Part shown: piece by piece, positions 40,168 through 49,838 of the stretch
Layout of the letters: each line of letters starts with the position of its first letter
Position numbering within the stretch: the first letter of the stretch is position 1
Program-made: the position numbers and the translations under genes
DNA from: Colwellia psychrerythraea
GTDB taxonomy: Bacteria > Pseudomonadota > Gammaproteobacteria > Enterobacterales > Alteromonadaceae
Assembly: GCF_000764185.1 (NCBI RefSeq)
Contig: NZ_JQEC01000015.1
Span: 62,001-126,000 of the forward strand
Length of the DNA: 64,000 nucleotides
Direction: 5' to 3'
The notes under the pieces: generated by a model
What the model was told of the DNA's origin: nothing
Seen by the model: the letters and a program-made list of their open reading frames with translations, nothing else
Database searches by the model: none

Positions 40168-41688
40168 ATGATTTATGCAAAACCCGGTTCAGAAAATGCC
40201 CTAATCAACTTTAAATCACGCTACCAAAATTTTATTGGTGGTCAATGGGTAGAACCACAAAATGGTAAATACTTTGATAATATTAGTCCGGTAAATGGTC
40301 AAGTATTTTGTCAAATACCACAATCTGATCACCTTGATATTGAACTTGCGCTCGACGCGGCGCATAAAGCAAAAGATGACTGGGGCACAACATCGGTAAC
40401 CGAACGCTCAAATACTTTATTAAGAATTGCTGACCGTCTAGAGCAAAACTTAGAATTACTTGCTGTTGCTGAAACTTGGGATAATGGTAAAGCCATAAGA
40501 GAAACCTTAGCCGCCGATATTCCACTGGCAGTTGATCATTTCCGTTACTTTGCTGGCTGTTTACGCGCCCAAGAAGGTTCATTAGCTGAACTAGATGAGA
40601 AAACAGTTTCTTATCACTTTCATGAGCCGTTAGGTGTTGTCGGTCAAATTATCCCATGGAACTTCCCCATTCTTATGGCAGCTTGGAAACTGGCGCCAGC
40701 ACTAGCTGCAGGAAACTGTGTCATATTGAAACCGGCCGAACAGACCCCTGCTTCAATTTTAGTGTTGATGGAATTAATTGAAGACATATTACCTGCAGGT
40801 GTACTCAATATTGTTAATGGTTTTGGCGCGGAGGCAGGGGAAGCATTAGCCACAAGTACACGCATAGCTAAAATTGCATTTACTGGTTCAACACCTGTTG
40901 GTGAAAAAATCATGCAAGCCGCTGCAAAAAACATTATCCCGTCAACGGTTGAGCTTGGCGGTAAATCACCAAATATTTTCTTTGAAGATGTGCTTGATCA
41001 TGAAGATGAATATTTAAGTAAATGTATTGAAGGCGCTGTACTTGCCTACTTTAACCAAGGTGAAGTATGTACCTGTCCATCACGTTTATTTGTACAAGAA
41101 GATATTTATGATAAATTTGTCGAAAAAGTCATTGAACGTACCAAAGCCATTACTCGAGGCAATCCATTAGATACAGCAACCATGGTTGGCGCACAAGCAT
41201 CTAAACAGCAATTCGAAAAGATCCTAAGTTACATTCAAATAGGTAAAGATGAAGGTGCTGAAGTGCTTATGGGTGGTAACGTTGAACAATTAACCGATGA
41301 GCTTAACAGTGGTTTTTATATTCAACCAACCTTACTTAAAGGTACAAATGATATGCGTGTCTTCCAAGAAGAAATTTTTGGCCCCGTTATTTCATTAACT
41401 ACTTTTAAAGATGAAGCCGAAGCACTTGAGTTAGCCAATAGCTCTGAATTTGGTCTAGGTGCGGGTGTTTGGTCACGAGATATGAACCGTGCTTATCACA
41501 TGGGCAGAAAAATTGAGGCTGGCCGTGTCTGGACAAATTGTTATCATATGTACCCTGCTCATGCTGCTTTTGGTGGTTATAAAAAATCAGGTGTTGGTCG
41601 TGAAACCCATAAAATGGCGTTAGAGCAATACCAACAAACCAAAAATCTATTGGTTAGCTATGATGTTAACCCACTCGGTTTTTTCTAA
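40168..41688 (+). CDS. NAD-dependent aldehyde dehydrogenase (AldB/ExaC type)
   Basis: Oxidises aldehydes, probably acetaldehyde or related short-chain ones, to acids. Catalytic Glu in [10 protein letters not shown], catalytic Cys in [13 protein letters not shown], cofactor motif [10 protein letters not shown] (here [10 protein letters not shown]), and PWNFP. ATG 40168 has AAAGGA about seven bases upstream and gives 507 residues, as in E. coli AldB/P. aeruginosa ExaC. The ATG five codons earlier is part of this ribosome site. Followed by a hairpin terminator. Confidence 0.88.
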   Translation: MIYAKPGSENALINFKSRYQNFIGGQWVEPQNGKYFDNISPVNGQVFCQIPQSDHLDIELALDAAHKAKDDWGTTSVTERSNTLLRIADRLEQNLELLAVAETWDNGKAIRETLAADIPLAVDHFRYFAGCLRAQEGSLAELDEKTVSYHFHEPLGVVGQIIPWNFPILMAAWKLAPALAAGNCVILKPAEQTPASILVLMELIEDILPAGVLNIVNGFGAEAGEALATSTRIAKIAFTGSTPVGEKIMQAAAKNIIPSTVELGGKSPNIFFEDVLDHEDEYLSKCIEGAVLAYFNQGEVCTCPSRLFVQEDIYDKFVEKVIERTKAITRGNPLDTATMVGAQASKQQFEKILSYIQIGKDEGAEVLMGGNVEQLTDELNSGFYIQPTLLKGTNDMRVFQEEIFGPVISLTTFKDEAEALELANSSEFGLGAGVWSRDMNRAYHMGRKIEAGRVWTNCYHMYPAHAAFGGYKKSGVGRETHKMALEQYQQTKNLLVSYDVNPLGFF

Positions 41689-41728
41689 CTTTCATCGAAT
41701 CCTCCACAAAAAATAGCAGACGCTTTAT

Positions 41729-41771
41729 GCCCGTTTAGTTTTTCTTTCATAGAAACTAAGAGGGCTTTTTT
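41729..41771 (+). terminator. Rho-independent terminator after the aldehyde dehydrogenase
   Basis: Interrupted stem GCCC..TTAGTTT / AAACTAA..GGGC followed by a T-run. The remaining ~200 bp to the RNase H gene show only AT-rich sequence. Confidence 0.7.
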
Positions 41772-41970
41772 ACTTTACACTTGTCTCGATCTTTCCTATT
41801 ACTTAACGCGTACTTAACTATTCTTTAGCTAAAAATTTTCTTACAACTCGACCATTCTTTTACTAGCTAAGCATGAACATATTGATGATAATGCTAATTA
41901 TTAAGTACATTAAGCAATATGTATATTCATCATTATATATTTTCTGTTAATAAGAGTTTTTAATTAAGTT

Positions 41971-42789
41971 ATGAGTAAAAAATTTTACGTCATCTGGAAA
42001 GGTGCAAAAACAGGTGTTTTCACCACTTGGCCTGAAGTTCAACAACATACTGCCGGTCGTTCAGACGCACAATATATGGGTTTTGAATCCAAAGCAGCAG
42101 CCGAGCAAGCATTCACGTCAACCTATACCAAAGCATTGATGCAGCGCTCTTTAAGTAAAAAAGGCGGGACAAGTGCTGCACCTACTTCTAGCCGAAAAAC
42201 GAGTAGTAAAAGCGCGAGTAAAAGTACCGGCGCTAAAAATGCCACGATTAGCGCTAATGGCCCAAGAGATATTGAAATATATTGTGATGGCGCTTGTTCG
42301 CCTAATCCTGGTAAATCAGGTACTGGCCTTGCTGTTTACGAGTTGGGTAAAGTAACTTCGTTATATTACGGCCTGTATCAAGCAAATGGCACCAACAACA
42401 CTGCCGAGTTAAACGGACTGCTTTCTTCATTTCAAATAGCACAACACTTTATTGATAAAGATAGCGAAAAAAGTATTTGCATACTCTCTGATTCAAAATA
42501 TTCAATTGACTGTATTACCAAGTGGGCGAAAGGCTGGCAAGCGAAAGGTTGGACTCGCGGTAAAGGCGAAGAAATTAAAAACTTAGCTCTAGTACAGCAA
42601 TGTTACGCGCTTTATAAAACCATACACACTAAGATTACTATCCGTCACGTTAAAGGTCATGCCAATATAGAAGGTAATGAACTATCTGACAGAATGGCGG
42701 TGTTAGCCAGAGTTAAGCGACAAGAAGCGATGATCCGCTACAGTGAAACATTAGATATTAAAAGCATTCTTGCGATGCAATCTGGTTAA
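41971..42789 (+). CDS. Ribonuclease H with N-terminal viroplasmin-like domain
   Basis: Residues 1-55 form a viroplasmin/Caulimo_VI domain (KFYVIWKGAKTGVFTTWPEV), which binds RNA-DNA hybrids in eukaryotic RNase H1. A Ser/Lys-rich linker (about 60-95) leads to RNase HI with the active-site carboxylates in CDGACSPNPG, NTAELNGL, ILSDSKYS and GNELSDRMA. It also has the basic-protrusion-like WAKGWQAKGWTRGKGEE loop. 272 residues. A second RNase H beside the usual rnhA is likely but not visible here. Confidence 0.9.
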   Translation: MSKKFYVIWKGAKTGVFTTWPEVQQHTAGRSDAQYMGFESKAAAEQAFTSTYTKALMQRSLSKKGGTSAAPTSSRKTSSKSASKSTGAKNATISANGPRDIEIYCDGACSPNPGKSGTGLAVYELGKVTSLYYGLYQANGTNNTAELNGLLSSFQIAQHFIDKDSEKSICILSDSKYSIDCITKWAKGWQAKGWTRGKGEEIKNLALVQQCYALYKTIHTKITIRHVKGHANIEGNELSDRMAVLARVKRQEAMIRYSETLDIKSILAMQSG

Positions 42790-42883
42790 GCCATTTTGAT
42801 ATAAATACCAGCCTGAACTGAGCCAAAAACTAAGCGAAACTAAGCGATATTAAGCTTAAACTAACTGAGCTACTAAATTAACT

Positions 42884-44149
42884 ATGCCAATTAATATCCT
42901 GATCACAATCGCGCTTTTACTATTAACAGCCTTTGTTCTTTCTCGAATATTTACCCTGCCGAGAAATATCTGGTTATTATTTATTTCTCAGCCGCTCGTG
43001 ATGTCAGCTTCGCCCATTATCGTTTTTATTGGCGGCATTCTCTCAAGTAAAATGGCCAATGATCCTTCATTGGCAACGCTACCATTAACCTTGATGATTC
43101 TAGGAGTTGCTGCAGGATCTATTCCTGCCGCTATGTTAGCAAAAAACAAAGGCCGAAAGTTTGCCGTCTATACCGGTTTAACTTGCTCATTATTGGCGTC
43201 AATTACTGCGATATTTGCTGCAAAACTGGCACTGTTTGAACTGTTTTGTTTCGCTAGTTTGTTAATTGGTGTGGGTGGAGCCTTCGGTCAACAATTACGT
43301 TTTGCTGCTATTGAAAGTAGCTTAAACAGCGACGATGTCCCTAAGATATTATCTATATTAATGCTAAGTGGTGTTTTCGCTGCATTTTTAGGCCCTGAAA
43401 TAGCCGTTGTTGGCAAAGATTTACTCAACTCCCCTTACGGTTATGCTGGCTCATTTTTACTAATGGTCTGCCTTACTCTTTGTGCCATGTTGATAATGCT
43501 GGCTTTTATAAACCCTACTAGCAATCACGATGAAGCCGTTGGCGAAGCAAGACCGTTAAGTGAAATTGCTAAACAGCCCATTTTTTTGATTGCCATTTGT
43601 ACAGCGACCATAGGTTTTGCACTGATGAGTTACTTAATGACCGCAACCCCAATTAGCATGCACCATATGCAAGGTCACAGTTTAAATGAGACAAAGTGGG
43701 TTATCCAAAGTCATATTGCCGCCATGTATCTACCGTCTCTATTTGCTCCTTGGTTAGTAAAGTACTTAAAATTAAAAGGACTTATGCTCATAGGCACCTT
43801 AATTTATACGGTAGTTGCCTTTATCGCACTGTCAGGCCATGAAGTGATGCATTATTGGTGGGCATTGATTTTGCTTGGCATTGGTTGGAATTTCTTATTT
43901 TTAACCGGTACTTCTTTATTGCCACAAAGTTATCACGCCAGTGAGCGCCATAAAGTACAAGCAACCAATGACTTTGTTTTATTTGGCTTTCAAGCCGCAG
44001 CATCATTATTAGCAGGCTGGGTATTATTTAACGCTGGTTGGCACTGGGTAGTGATAACAAGCCTACCTTTTATTGTTGTACTCTTTATTGTCGTTGGCTT
44101 TTATCATAAAAAATCGTTAGCAATACAAGCTGCCGCGAAAATAAATTAA
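42884..44149 (+). CDS. MFS-type transporter
   Basis: Twelve predicted membrane helices in 421 residues, with the MFS loop-2/3 pattern (AKNKGRKFAVYTGL, matching GxxxDRxGRR in reduced form). Substrate unknown. It is followed 24-93 bp later by an outer-membrane MetA-type protein and a periplasmic amidohydrolase, so a shared uptake or degradation role is possible. Confidence 0.8.
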   Translation: MPINILITIALLLLTAFVLSRIFTLPRNIWLLFISQPLVMSASPIIVFIGGILSSKMANDPSLATLPLTLMILGVAAGSIPAAMLAKNKGRKFAVYTGLTCSLLASITAIFAAKLALFELFCFASLLIGVGGAFGQQLRFAAIESSLNSDDVPKILSILMLSGVFAAFLGPEIAVVGKDLLNSPYGYAGSFLLMVCLTLCAMLIMLAFINPTSNHDEAVGEARPLSEIAKQPIFLIAICTATIGFALMSYLMTATPISMHHMQGHSLNETKWVIQSHIAAMYLPSLFAPWLVKYLKLKGLMLIGTLIYTVVAFIALSGHEVMHYWWALILLGIGWNFLFLTGTSLLPQSYHASERHKVQATNDFVLFGFQAAASLLAGWVLFNAGWHWVVITSLPFIVVLFIVVGFYHKKSLAIQAAAKIN

Positions 44150-44242
44150 ACTTAAGCGCTTAAGTAGGAGAATATGAATAATTCATCTACTTTAGCGTCA
44201 ATAAAAAATAGCATAATAACTTTTTATATCAAGGATATAGAT

Positions 44243-45130
44243 ATGAACAACGCACAAAAAAGCGTTCTAAAAAGGACATTGCTAAGTAAACAACTAGCTC
44301 TGCAATTAATACCCTTCGGTAAACTGATACTACTTTCCTCACTTAGCTGTTCAAGCTTTGCATACGGACAAAGTGATGCATTGCCAAAAGATACACAAAA
44401 TAAAGAGGCATTAGCTAAAAAATTAAACAATCCTGTAGCTGCGCTCATTAGTGCGCCAATTCAATATAATTTTGATGAAAATATTGGTGCTGATGATAAA
44501 GGCAGTCGAACCACTATTAATATTCAACCTGTCATTCCCTTCTCTATCAGTGATAATTGGAATCTCATCTCCCGGACAATTCTGCCGGTAATAGACCAAG
44601 AGAGTATTCATAATAATGCTGGTACTCAATCTGGCGTTGGCGACATTGTACAGAGCATATTTTTTTCACCTAAAGCACCAACTAATAATGGTTGGATTTT
44701 GGGCGCAGGTCCAGTATTACTGCTACCTACAGGCTCTGACGACAAGTTAACCGCAGATAAGTTTGGTCTTGGCCCAACGGCGGTAGCATTAAAACAACAA
44801 GGTCCATGGACTTATGGCGCCTTAGGTAACCATATCTGGTCTGTTGGCGGAAGAAGTGATAGAGCCGATGTAAATGCCACCTTTATGCAACCTTTTTTGG
44901 TTTACACTACAAAAAAAGCAACAACTTATGCTTTAAATACTGAATCAACTTATGATTGGGAATCTAAGCAATGGGCAGTACCTGTTAATTTCACCGTCAC
45001 GCAAATGATAAAAGTAGGCGGTCAGCTGATAAGTGTTGGCGGCGGTCTTAGGTATTGGGCTAAAAGTACTGACAATGGCCCAGAAGGTGTTGGTATTAGA
45101 TTAATGTTTACTATGTTGTTTCCCAAGTAA
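44243..45130 (+). CDS. Outer-membrane protein of the phenol-degradation MetA-like family
   Basis: Signal peptide (LLSSLSCSSFAYGQS) followed by a mostly beta-strand protein ending in aromatic MLFPK, with the MetA/Phenol_MetA_deg pattern (PIQYNFDENIG, LISRTILPVI, GVGDIVQSIFFSP, WILGAGPVLLLPTGSDD). Likely an outer-membrane channel or porin-like protein. ATG 44243 has AAGGA seven bases upstream and gives a normal signal peptide; ATG 44174 also has AGGAG and would add 23 residues, so the start is uncertain. Confidence 0.72.
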   Translation: MNNAQKSVLKRTLLSKQLALQLIPFGKLILLSSLSCSSFAYGQSDALPKDTQNKEALAKKLNNPVAALISAPIQYNFDENIGADDKGSRTTINIQPVIPFSISDNWNLISRTILPVIDQESIHNNAGTQSGVGDIVQSIFFSPKAPTNNGWILGAGPVLLLPTGSDDKLTADKFGLGPTAVALKQQGPWTYGALGNHIWSVGGRSDRADVNATFMQPFLVYTTKKATTYALNTESTYDWESKQWAVPVNFTVTQMIKVGGQLISVGGGLRYWAKSTDNGPEGVGIRLMFTMLFPK

Positions 45131-45193
45131 AGTTGTTGCCGATGTAATGTAAAAATTTCCTATTAAGCACTATTCATCTATTACGGAGAAAAA

Positions 45194-46951
45194 ATGAAAT
45201 TTTCAAATATAATTATCGTACTGCTAATTACCAGTTCTTTGGCCGTTATTAGTTTAAGCAACCATGCTGCACAAAGTACTAAGCCCTCCAAACTTACCGT
45301 ATACCTTGCTAAAAAAATTATTACTATGGATAACAGCCAACCTTACGCCACCGCTGTTGCGGTAGCCGATGGAAAAATCGTTTCCGTGGGTAGTCTTGAT
45401 TCCCTACAAGGTTGGATTAAAGAGCGTGGCGCAACCATAGACCCTACTTTTAAAGATAAAATTATCATGCCGGGTTTAATTGACCCGCACGTGCACCCTT
45501 CTTTACCGGCAGTATTAACACAATTCCCTTTCATTGCCCCTGATGATTGGTCGCTACCTACTGGGGAGTTTCCCGGTGAAACAACAAAAAAAGGCTATAT
45601 TGATCGATTAACTGAGCTGGTTAATCAGCATTATAACGATCCAAAACATAACCCTGCTATCCCGTTTGTTACTTGGGGTTATCATACTCTTTGGCATGGG
45701 GATGTTTACAAGCAAGAACTCAATGTATTATTCCCCAACCAACCGGTCATGCTTTGGCATCGCTCATTTCACGAATTAATTGCGAATGATGCCGCACTTA
45801 AACTATTGAAAGTAGATAAAACCGCAACTATTGCCCATCATGAGGCCGACTGGGATAAAGGTCACTTTTGGGAAAATGGTGCCATGCAATTAATGCTGCC
45901 TAAAATGTCATTTATGTTTGCACCAAAGCGTTATGGTCAAGGTATGAAGAACTTCTTCGAAATGATGCACCAAAGTGGCACCACCACGGCAATGGATATG
46001 GGCATGGGCGTTTTTGGTGATCCTGTTGGTGAAACCGCACTGATCAGAAAAGTTGCCGAAGAAAGTAAAGCACCAGCACGTTTAGTATTAACTCCTTTAG
46101 TTACTGATTTCATTGCTCGTGGGATATCCCCTGAAAATGCTCTAAAAGAAGTTGAGCAATGGACAGAGGGAAATAGCCACAGAGTTGTATATGATAAACA
46201 TTTTAAGTTGATGATGGATGGCGCTATCTTCTCTGGCGCATCTCAAATGGACTTCCCAGGTTATAAAGATGGCCATAAAGGCATGTGGATGGCACCGCTT
46301 GAAAGAACCTATAACTATGCAAAAGTCTTTTGGGATAATGGCTATCAACTTCATGCTCATACCAATGGTGATGGCAGTACCAAAGAATTAATCAATATGG
46401 TTCGCCGCTTACAAGCTGGACATCCAAGAGTAGATCATCGCACCACGCTTGAGCATTTTGCTTATGCTACTGAGGCGCAATTAAAGCAAATGAGTGCAAT
46501 AGGCATGATGGTTTCGGCAAACCCATATTACCAATACATCCTCGCTGACACCTATGCTGAGCAATGGCTAGGTGAAGACAGAGCCAGAAAAATGGTGCCG
46601 TTAGGTACCGCTAAAAAACATGGCCTACCAATCGCTTTGCATTCTGATGCGCCTATGGCGCCATTAAGTCCATTAACATTGGTTTGGACTGCTGTTAACC
46701 GAACAACTATTAACGGTAATAAAAATATTGCAGGTGAAAAGCTAACGGTTGATGAGGCGCTTCGAGCCATAACTATTGATGCAGCTTGGACCATGCGCTG
46801 GGAAGATAAAATTGGTTCAATTGTCGCCGGTAAAAAAGCAGATTTTGCTATTTTAGAGCAAGACCCGTATCAAGTAGATACGAAAAAACTTAAAGATATT
46901 AAAATTTGGGGTACTGTCTTTGAAGGAGAAAAGTTCCCAGTAAAGCATTAA
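45194..46951 (+). CDS. Exported amidohydrolase (YtcJ-like, amidohydrolase 3 family)
   Basis: Signal peptide at about 1-26 (ending NHAAQS), then the composite amidohydrolase domain: metal site DPHVHPSL (HxH), LHAHTNGDG, TLEHFAY, and the final metal aspartate in LHSDAPMAPLS. 585 residues. The family cleaves C-N bonds of amides or imines; the substrate is unknown. GGAG precedes the ATG. Third gene of a likely operon with the MFS and MetA-type genes. Confidence 0.82.
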   Translation: MKFSNIIIVLLITSSLAVISLSNHAAQSTKPSKLTVYLAKKIITMDNSQPYATAVAVADGKIVSVGSLDSLQGWIKERGATIDPTFKDKIIMPGLIDPHVHPSLPAVLTQFPFIAPDDWSLPTGEFPGETTKKGYIDRLTELVNQHYNDPKHNPAIPFVTWGYHTLWHGDVYKQELNVLFPNQPVMLWHRSFHELIANDAALKLLKVDKTATIAHHEADWDKGHFWENGAMQLMLPKMSFMFAPKRYGQGMKNFFEMMHQSGTTTAMDMGMGVFGDPVGETALIRKVAEESKAPARLVLTPLVTDFIARGISPENALKEVEQWTEGNSHRVVYDKHFKLMMDGAIFSGASQMDFPGYKDGHKGMWMAPLERTYNYAKVFWDNGYQLHAHTNGDGSTKELINMVRRLQAGHPRVDHRTTLEHFAYATEAQLKQMSAIGMMVSANPYYQYILADTYAEQWLGEDRARKMVPLGTAKKHGLPIALHSDAPMAPLSPLTLVWTAVNRTTINGNKNIAGEKLTVDEALRAITIDAAWTMRWEDKIGSIVAGKKADFAILEQDPYQVDTKKLKDIKIWGTVFEGEKFPVKH

Positions 46952-47090
46952 GCAGTTATATTGCTAATATAAACAATATGCAGGCTGATAAAGTCGTCAG
47001 CCTTGTACTTAATACAAAATTCATAACTAGGAGCAAATAGTTAAGAATAAGTAGTTAAGATCTAAAAACAAAAATAAAAAGGAGATAATT

Positions 47091-47327
47091 ATGAGTGGTA
47101 CAACTATGGTGGTTGTTATTGTCAGTGTCGTTTTTGGTGTTTTATATAAGATGTACAACAAACATCTCGAATTCAAAGCCAAAACAATTGCCCACAATCA
47201 TGATGCTGATGGTAAAAGTGATGATCTTAGCAAAGAAATACTAGCACTAACCGAGCGTGTACAAGTACTTGAAACCATTGTTACTGAGGAAGGTTATCAA
47301 GTACAAAAAGACATCAATAAGTTATAA
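47091..47327 (+). CDS. Small PspB-like membrane/coiled-coil protein
   Basis: 78 residues: one N-terminal helix (MVVVIVSVVFGVLYKMY) and a C-terminal coiled coil. The end ERVQVLETIVTEEGYQ resembles the ERxQxLExIL(D/T) signature of PspB, the phage-shock anti-adaptor. No pspA or pspC is adjacent, so the relationship is only structural. Strong AAGGAG ribosome site. Transcribed behind the amidohydrolase after a 139-bp gap. Confidence 0.65.
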   Translation: MSGTTMVVVIVSVVFGVLYKMYNKHLEFKAKTIAHNHDADGKSDDLSKEILALTERVQVLETIVTEEGYQVQKDINKL

Positions 47328-47381
47328 AAATCCTATTAGGTGAGTTATAACTTTTCTTGATTAATCAGGAGTCATTAACCG

Positions 47382-47591
47382 ATGAAACTAATTATGAAAA
47401 CTGAGTTTGATAACCTTAGACTTAATAGTAAACATGATTATGAAACCGACAGTAATGGTGATAAACAGATAGTTAAAATTTATTGCGGTGAATTACTGAT
47501 TGCCAAAAAAATCAAACAGCATAAATCCATTCGCTTTTTTGGCATTTCAGGCTACGAACAATATCTTAGCCAAGAAGATGTGCCCAGATAG
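47382..47591 (+). CDS. Small hypothetical protein
   Basis: 69 residues, soluble, charged, no family recognised. CAGGAGTCATTAACCG precedes the ATG, giving a usable ribosome site. Downstream of the PspB-like gene by 54 bp, so possibly cotranscribed. Convergent with yajD, 4 bp away. Confidence 0.5.
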   Translation: MKLIMKTEFDNLRLNSKHDYETDSNGDKQIVKIYCGELLIAKKIKQHKSIRFFGISGYEQYLSQEDVPR

Positions 47592-47595
47592 TAGC

Positions 47596-47940
47596 CTATT
47601 TCTTTAACATCGACTTAAGATCAGCAAATGGATTATAAGTAGCGGTATCTTGATTGGTATCGCCCGCTTTAACTTCTGTTTTATAGTTAGCATGATCGGT
47701 ATACTTGGCATGTTCATTGTCATGACAGTAAATACACAACAACTCCCAGTTACTACCATCATTAGGGTTATTAGTATGATCGTGATCCATATGATGTACG
47801 GTCAATTCTCTTAAGTTAGAAAACTCAAAAGCACGGGCACAGCGGCCACATACCCAAGGGAATAATTTTAATGCTCGGTCACGATAACCTTTTTCTTGTT
47901 GTTTGTAGTTGGCACTGGTACCAAAGCGATCAGAAGACAT
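47596..47940 (-). CDS. yajD: HNH nuclease family protein YajD
   Basis: Small HNH protein (114 residues) conserved in gammaproteobacteria. Zinc cysteines in CGRCARAF and CIYCHDNEH, with the HNH core TVHHMDHDHTNNPNDGSNWE. E. coli YajD has the same layout; biological role unknown. Confidence 0.9.
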   Translation of the reverse strand: MSSDRFGTSANYKQQEKGYRDRALKLFPWVCGRCARAFEFSNLRELTVHHMDHDHTNNPNDGSNWELLCIYCHDNEHAKYTDHANYKTEVKAGDTNQDTATYNPFADLKSMLKK

Positions 47941-48083
47941 AATATTTAGGACATTAATAAGTAAATAATGAGGTAAGTGTATTGCTAAGCACTCTACTTA
48001 GCAATAGTGGGAATCAGCAAGAGTGAGATGAGGGTTAGCAACACTGAGTGCTTAGCAGTAACCGATATTTTAGGCGTATCAAT

Positions 48084-48472
48084 TTATACTTCAGTTTGCT
48101 GCTCTAAAATGTCCAGAGTTTTACCATGGGGTATAGGTAAACGAGTTTTCGTATCAATTTACACAAAAACAATATCATCAGCTAAACAAATGTTTTTTTA
48201 GTGGCCTTATTACGTACTAGACAAGTGATCGTGATAGAAGTACGGCCAACCTTTTTAGTTTCTAAACCAAACTCAACCACATCTCCTTGCATAGCAGCTG
48301 ACTCAAAATTAATTTCACCGATATGCTTAGTCACTAAGCAGTTAGTCTCTAATTGACAGATAGCATAAATTGCCGCCTCTTCATCAATCCATTCAAGGAC
48401 CCTACCACCAAATAAAGAGTTGGCGTAGTTTAAATCATTGGGCATAACAAGACGGCGGGAAAGAAAGCGCAT
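48084..48472 (-). pseudogene. Acyl-CoA thioesterase (hotdog fold), frameshifted
   Basis: The N-terminal 96 codons are a good acyl-CoA thioesterase: MRFLSRRLVMPNDLNYANS, FGGRVLEWIDEEAA, GRTSITITCLVRN. The frame then ends abruptly (ATKKTFV stop, at 48182). The adjacent frame continues the family's C-terminal part (DDIVFV, one in-frame TAA, then IDTKTRLPIPHGKTL and DILEQQTEV) to a stop at 48084-48086. So there is one frameshift and one nonsense codon, where homologues have Asn. Start set at 48472; the frame extends to 48523. Sequencing error at the frameshift cannot be excluded. Confidence 0.75.
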
Positions 48473-48523
48473 AACAGACCTTTGGCTAACAGCATATGTA
48501 AGTGGTATGACCTGTTGTAGCAC

Positions 48524-48826
48524 CGCTTATTATCCATTGAGTATTAACTCCAATCATTAATTGGTTATTTGTTCAAAATAAATTATAGGTAACGTTTAAG
48601 AATATCAATATCGCCTAAGTGATTTATCTAAATTCTTCACTCAACAACTTGAATTTAATAAAATTTCATGTAAATTAACTTATTCTTATTATTTAGCCAT
48701 AATTACAAACGGTTAAATCAGACTAAAATACTGTTGCCATTTTGTTCATCACCGCCACGAATGTTAGCCAACTACTACATATATATTTTTACCTATTAAC
48801 GAAAATGTAGCTGCCTAGGAGTTTAT
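48524..48826. other. Intergenic region without recognisable features
   Basis: AT-rich divergent region between the thioesterase remnant and a small membrane-protein gene. No coding frame or repeat that I can support. Confidence 0.4.
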
Positions 48827-49021
48827 GTGAAAGACATACAAAGTTATTATCTGCTTGCTTTTATTTTACTATCAGCCATATTGAATGAATTTATTGAGGC
48901 CGAGCGTATTGGGATAAAATTGTTATGCTCAACACTCTTATTCACAACCCTGATGTTTGCCTCTTTATTTCATAGTTTAAGAACTAAAATCACTAAAACA
49001 GAAGAAAAAGACACCGAGTAA
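48827..49021 (+). CDS. Small two-helix membrane protein
   Basis: 64 residues with two hydrophobic segments (about 7-20 and 30-49) and a charged Lys/Glu tail. Start is GTG with AGGAG five bases upstream; an ATG overlapping it (ATGTGA) stops at once, so GTG is the likelier start. No family recognised. Confidence 0.5.
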   Translation: MKDIQSYYLLAFILLSAILNEFIEAERIGIKLLCSTLLFTTLMFASLFHSLRTKITKTEEKDTE

Positions 49022-49130
49022 AATAGAGGTCGTTGTATCTCGCTAAAACCAGTTGCAACGGCTCCAAATACAGCTGGTTCGACTAAGTTGCATATTTTAC
49101 TATTAGCGAATAAGGACTTATGGAGTATTC

Positions 49131-49721
49131 ATGACAGAGTTTTCATCTCTACTCAGCGAAGTTCGACGTTGTACCATTTGTGCTTCGGCTTTACCCCAAG
49201 AACCAAGGCCTGTTGTACAGGCTCATCCCGAAGCAAAGATTTTGATTGCTGGTCAGGCTCCCGGGCGTAAAGTGCATAATTCAGGCGTGCCATTTGATGA
49301 TGCCAGCGGTAAGCGCTTACGTGAGTGGTTAGGGTTAACTCGAGAAGAGTTTTATGATCCACAAAAAGTTGCTATTTTACCTATGGGGTTTTGTTTTCCT
49401 GGTACGGGTAAAACAGGTGACCTTGCACCACGAAAAGAGTGCGCACCGGCTTGGAGAAGTAAAATCCTCGCTCATCTTAAACAAATAGAGCTCACTATTG
49501 TACTCGGTAGTTATGCGCAGAAATATCACTTAGATGACACAAATGCCTCAGTGACACAATTGGTAAAATCATGGCGAAGCTTGTGGCCAAATATCGTTCC
49601 ACTGCCACACCCTAGCCCTAGAAATAATATCTGGCTTAAGAAGAACCCCTGGTTTGAAATTGAATTGCTGCCAACACTTAGGCTACGTATTGCTGAGTCA
49701 TTGAAGGAGAACAACAGCTAA
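49131..49721 (+). CDS. Uracil-DNA glycosylase superfamily protein
   Basis: A UDG-fold protein with motif 1 GQAPGRKVHNSGVPFDDASG (GxxPG type) and motif 3 HPSPRN. The N-terminal RRCTICA has a cysteine pair; a second cysteine-rich cluster-type set, as in the [4Fe-4S] UDGs, is not clear. Members of this branch (DUF-like family 'uracil-DNA glycosylase family protein') have no proven substrate. 196 residues. Confidence 0.8.
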   Translation: MTEFSSLLSEVRRCTICASALPQEPRPVVQAHPEAKILIAGQAPGRKVHNSGVPFDDASGKRLREWLGLTREEFYDPQKVAILPMGFCFPGTGKTGDLAPRKECAPAWRSKILAHLKQIELTIVLGSYAQKYHLDDTNASVTQLVKSWRSLWPNIVPLPHPSPRNNIWLKKNPWFEIELLPTLRLRIAESLKENNS

Positions 49722-49838
49722 TAAACACAGTAAACTGACGCTGTCGGGTGCATGTCGGGGGGAAGTCAGGTATAAATCGTCACCGACAATAACAAAATTA
49801 ATGAATACTTGTGATTCTTAAGTACAGGGGTAAATTTA

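Noticed and set aside
48007..48201. Plus-strand frame of 64 codons
   Set aside because: Antisense to the broken C-terminal part of the thioesterase pseudogene, which explains its openness; no ribosome site.
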